Shown: in pieces, positions 49,734 through 51,448 of the stretch
Layout of the letters: each line of letters starts with the position of its first letter
How positions within the stretch are numbered: position 1 is the first letter of the stretch
Notes under the pieces: model-generated
Told to the model about the DNA's origin: nothing
Seen by the model: only the letters and a program-made list of their open reading frames with translations
Databases searched by the model: none
Source: Blautia sp.
Lineage (GTDB): Bacteria; Bacillota; Clostridia; Lachnospirales; Lachnospiraceae
DNA length: 51,448 nucleotides
Assembly: GCA_017475035.1 (NCBI GenBank)
Contig: JAFVGK010000159.1
Span: forward strand, 1-51,448
Direction of reading: 5' to 3'
Program-made: the position numbers and the translations under genes

Positions 49734-51089
49734 TTAAAGACGTTTTACTTCTGAGTAAACGATGGGGATGCATAAAACAACAGATAAAAGATCGGCGCAG
49801 GCCTGGGTAATCTCAACCCCGAAAAGTCCGAATGCCTTTGGAAGGATCAGGATCAACGGGATAAAAAATATCCCGCTTCTTGCTGCGGATGTAACGGACG
49901 CTTTCATGCCTTTCCCGATGGACTGCAGGAGCATGTTGGTCATGACAATGATGGCCTGTAGAGGCAGAAAGAGAGTCTGTGCCCGGAGAGCAACCTTCCC
50001 TACTTCTATGACATTCGGGTCATCACGGAAGAAGCCTACGATAGGCTCGGCAAAGACAAACAGGAAAACAGCGCCGGCAGTCAGGATGATCGTCGCATAT
50101 TTCAGGCAGAAAAAGAATCCTTCTTTTACCCTTTTTGTCAGTCCGGCGCCGTAATTAAAGCTGGAAACCGGCTGGAATCCCTGACCGAAACCGATGATCG
50201 CGGAATAAATCAGCATGATGGGACGCGTGACAACAGACATGCCGGCAATGGCGGCATCCCCACCGTACTTTGCCGCTGAAAGATTCAGAAGCAGGGTAGC
50301 AACGGCGGCAAGGCCTTGCCGGAAAAGGGAAGGCAGTCCTCCGTTTACCAATTGCCTGAGATAATAACCGTTGATGCGCACATGGGAAAGCGACGGATGA
50401 ATATTACCGCCACGTAAGCTGCCAGACATCAGCACGATGAAGCTGACAATCTGTCCGGAAATGGTAGCGATGGCGGCACCCGCTATCCCCAGTCTGAAGC
50501 CGAACATAAGAATCGGATCCAGAGCGATGTTTAAAATGGCGCCGCAAAGCAGACCGATCATGGAATAAAAAGCGCTTCCCTGATAACGCAGCTGATTGTT
50601 CAGGACGAACTGTCCTGTCATGAACGGGGCTCCGAGAAGGATGATCCGCATATAAATCAGGGTGTCATGTATGGTTGTTTCGGTAGAACCGATCGCGATG
50701 GCGAGCGGATGAGCAAAAAGATTGCCGAAGACGGCGATGAGGATGCCGATGAAGAGGGATACAACAAAGCCCGTGGAAGACATTTCCTTTGCTTTGTCAA
50801 GATCGCCGGCTCCCATCATACGGGAGAGAAAGGTTCCCGAACCTTGCCCGCAGAAAAAGCCGAGTGCCTGAATGACAGCCATAACTGAAAAAACAAGTCC
50901 GACGGCCGCGGTTGCCTGGGTGGAAATACGCCCGACAAAAAAGGTATCGGCAGTATTATATATACCTGTTACCAGCATGCTGATGATTGTCGGTATCGCG
51001 AGCGTTGTAATGAGCTTTGGGACAGGGGTCCCGGTCAGATAAGCAAAACGGTCTTCTCCCTGCCCCGGAGTACGCAGTACTGATTTCAT
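49734..51089 (-). CDS. MATE family efflux transporter
   Basis: A 451-aa multidrug and toxin extrusion-type carrier with about twelve spans in two related halves. The N-terminal half has PKLITTLAIPTIISMLVTGIYNTADTFFVG, and the second half GFQPVSSFNYGAG; both are typical of the Na+- or H+-coupled MATE branch common in Clostridia. The frame opens 12 codons upstream, but ATG 51089 has AAAGGAAG about 10 bp before it. Substrate is unknown. It stands alone between the importer operon and repeat DNA. Confidence 0.92.
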   Translation of the reverse strand: MKSVLRTPGQGEDRFAYLTGTPVPKLITTLAIPTIISMLVTGIYNTADTFFVGRISTQATAAVGLVFSVMAVIQALGFFCGQGSGTFLSRMMGAGDLDKAKEMSSTGFVVSLFIGILIAVFGNLFAHPLAIAIGSTETTIHDTLIYMRIILLGAPFMTGQFVLNNQLRYQGSAFYSMIGLLCGAILNIALDPILMFGFRLGIAGAAIATISGQIVSFIVLMSGSLRGGNIHPSLSHVRINGYYLRQLVNGGLPSLFRQGLAAVATLLLNLSAAKYGGDAAIAGMSVVTRPIMLIYSAIIGFGQGFQPVSSFNYGAGLTKRVKEGFFFCLKYATIILTAGAVFLFVFAEPIVGFFRDDPNVIEVGKVALRAQTLFLPLQAIIVMTNMLLQSIGKGMKASVTSAARSGIFFIPLILILPKAFGLFGVEITQACADLLSVVLCIPIVYSEVKRL

Positions 51090-51286
51090 AGAGAGGTTCT
51101 TCCTTTCAAATAGTGATTTCATCATACCATATTACGGACAAGAATTCCAGAGGGCGATCTTTGCGCCTTTCAAAGAAAGGAAACCGCTCATATAATTTGT
51201 AAGTGACATTCGAAGATAAATGTGTTATATTTGTTTATAGCCTGATTCAGGCTGTAAAAGATGACGCTGAAATGAATTTGCATATT

Positions 51287-51353
51287 ATGATTCAGGCGAC
51301 AAAAGGGCATGCAAAAATGAGCTCGCTCATTTTTGCATGAGATTGGGTCGCCC
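51287..51353 (+). repeat. Family B element, left end with perfect hairpin (copy B8)
   Basis: ATGATTCAGGCGACAAAAGG, then perfect 14-bp arms ATGCAAAAATGAGC (51309-51322) and GCTCATTTTTGCAT (51325-51338), then GAGATTGGGTCGCCCACAG. It matches the full copy at 16384, but after CACAG the sequence diverges, so the CTTTTGTCG end is missing. Confidence 0.88.
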
Positions 51354-51421
51354 ACAGACACGAGGAAGTAGCCATTTTGCACTATTTATACTTGACTTTG
51401 CAAATCTTTCTGTGCAAAATG

Positions 51422-51448
51422 AGCGGATTCCGAGTGGCTGTAGGTTGC
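51422..51448 (+). repeat. 27-bp direct repeat, identical to the first 27 bases
   Basis: Exact match to 1-27. Directly before it lies one arm of an inverted repeat (GTGCAAAATG, 51412-51421). Confidence 0.95.

Larger units (their letters stand above)
51090..51448. other. Repeat-rich end of the window
   Basis: No gene is seen. It holds the MATE leader, an AGCCTGA/TCAGGCT hairpin (51238-51252), a family B copy (51287-51353), inverted repeats CATTTTGCAC (51373-51382) / GTGCAAAATG (51412-51421), and the 27-bp terminal repeat (51422-51448). Confidence 0.6.

Noticed and set aside
1-51448. Circular plasmid or phage genome
   Set aside because: Apart from the 27-bp end match there is no replication, partition, mobilisation, integrase or virion gene, and many genes are core chromosomal ones.
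1-51448. CRISPR array, tRNA or rRNA genes
   Set aside because: No regularly spaced identical repeats were seen; families A and B are dispersed and imperfect. No tRNA cloverleaf or rRNA-like stretch was noticed, although by-eye reading could miss a tRNA.

Overview
The window looks like chromosomal DNA of an anaerobic Bacillota (Clostridia), most likely a gut or rumen Lachnospiraceae. Supporting genes are HPr kinase, a class B sortase, a DUF1846 protein, a domain-permuted GH3 glycosidase, a butanol-dehydrogenase-like enzyme, a Na+/malate-type 2HCT carrier and AzlCD. Intergenic DNA is rich in short palindromic repeats. I recognised no rRNA, tRNA, CRISPR array, transposase, phage gene or replication gene. 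The first 27 bases recur exactly as the last 27. This is best read as a contig broken in a multicopy repeat, or an assembler overlap, rather than as a real small circle.

Layout. 0.3-8.4 kb: intracellular GH3 glycosidase, orphan sensor kinase, hisH-hisF, a fused MEMO/AMMECR1 protein and its radical SAM partner. 8.4-16.4 kb: recQ, uridine phosphorylase, a cysteine-cluster protein, then a small membrane protein, a 952-aa TetM-like GTPase fused to a Rae1/YacP-type NYN nuclease, and greA. 16.5-18.6 kb: sugar nucleotidyltransferase and galE. 18.8-26.8 kb: DUF1846 (minus), ftsH, uvrC, hprK and ROK glucokinase. 27-32.7 kb: class A PBP (minus) divergent from sortase B, iron alcohol dehydrogenase, and a short DtxR-like regulator (minus). 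32.8-36.1 kb: azlCD, a zinc-ribbon membrane protein and an aminotransferase (minus). 36.4-41.6 kb: a malate module with malic enzyme, 2HCT carrier, response regulator and DcuS/CitA-type kinase. 41.7-49.6 kb: an Opp/Dpp-type ABC importer with five components plus a small overlapping membrane protein. 49.7-51.1 kb: a MATE exporter (minus).

The most unusual signal is not a gene. Family A is a dispersed element of about 65-100 bp: a variable palindrome, a core reading AAATCGTCATCCGAA, a stretch reading GAGTCAACGTACAGAACTTC, and a terminal TTATGGGAGGAGG. That end is a Shine-Dalgarno sequence, and it is the apparent ribosome-binding site of at least seven functionally unrelated genes (sensor kinase, hisH, MEMO/AMMECR1, radical SAM, uridine phosphorylase, azlC, second ABC ATPase). 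One copy lies in frame inside the aminotransferase gene in antisense. Another encodes the C-terminal tail of an ABC ATPase while supplying the next gene's ribosome-binding site. One is inverted behind uvrC. Family B has inner ends CGACAAAAG / CTTTTGTCG and a hairpin; its fragments abut several genes, and one supplies the uvrC start codon. The effect resembles the in-frame palindromic elements of Rickettsia, with translation-initiation capture added.

Two protein systems also stand out. One is the TetM-like GTPase joined to a putative ribosomal A-site endonuclease, in line with greA. The other is an ABC importer whose substrate-binding protein has a signal peptide but no lipobox, and whose second permease carries an extra extracytoplasmic domain of about 280 residues with three internal repeats.
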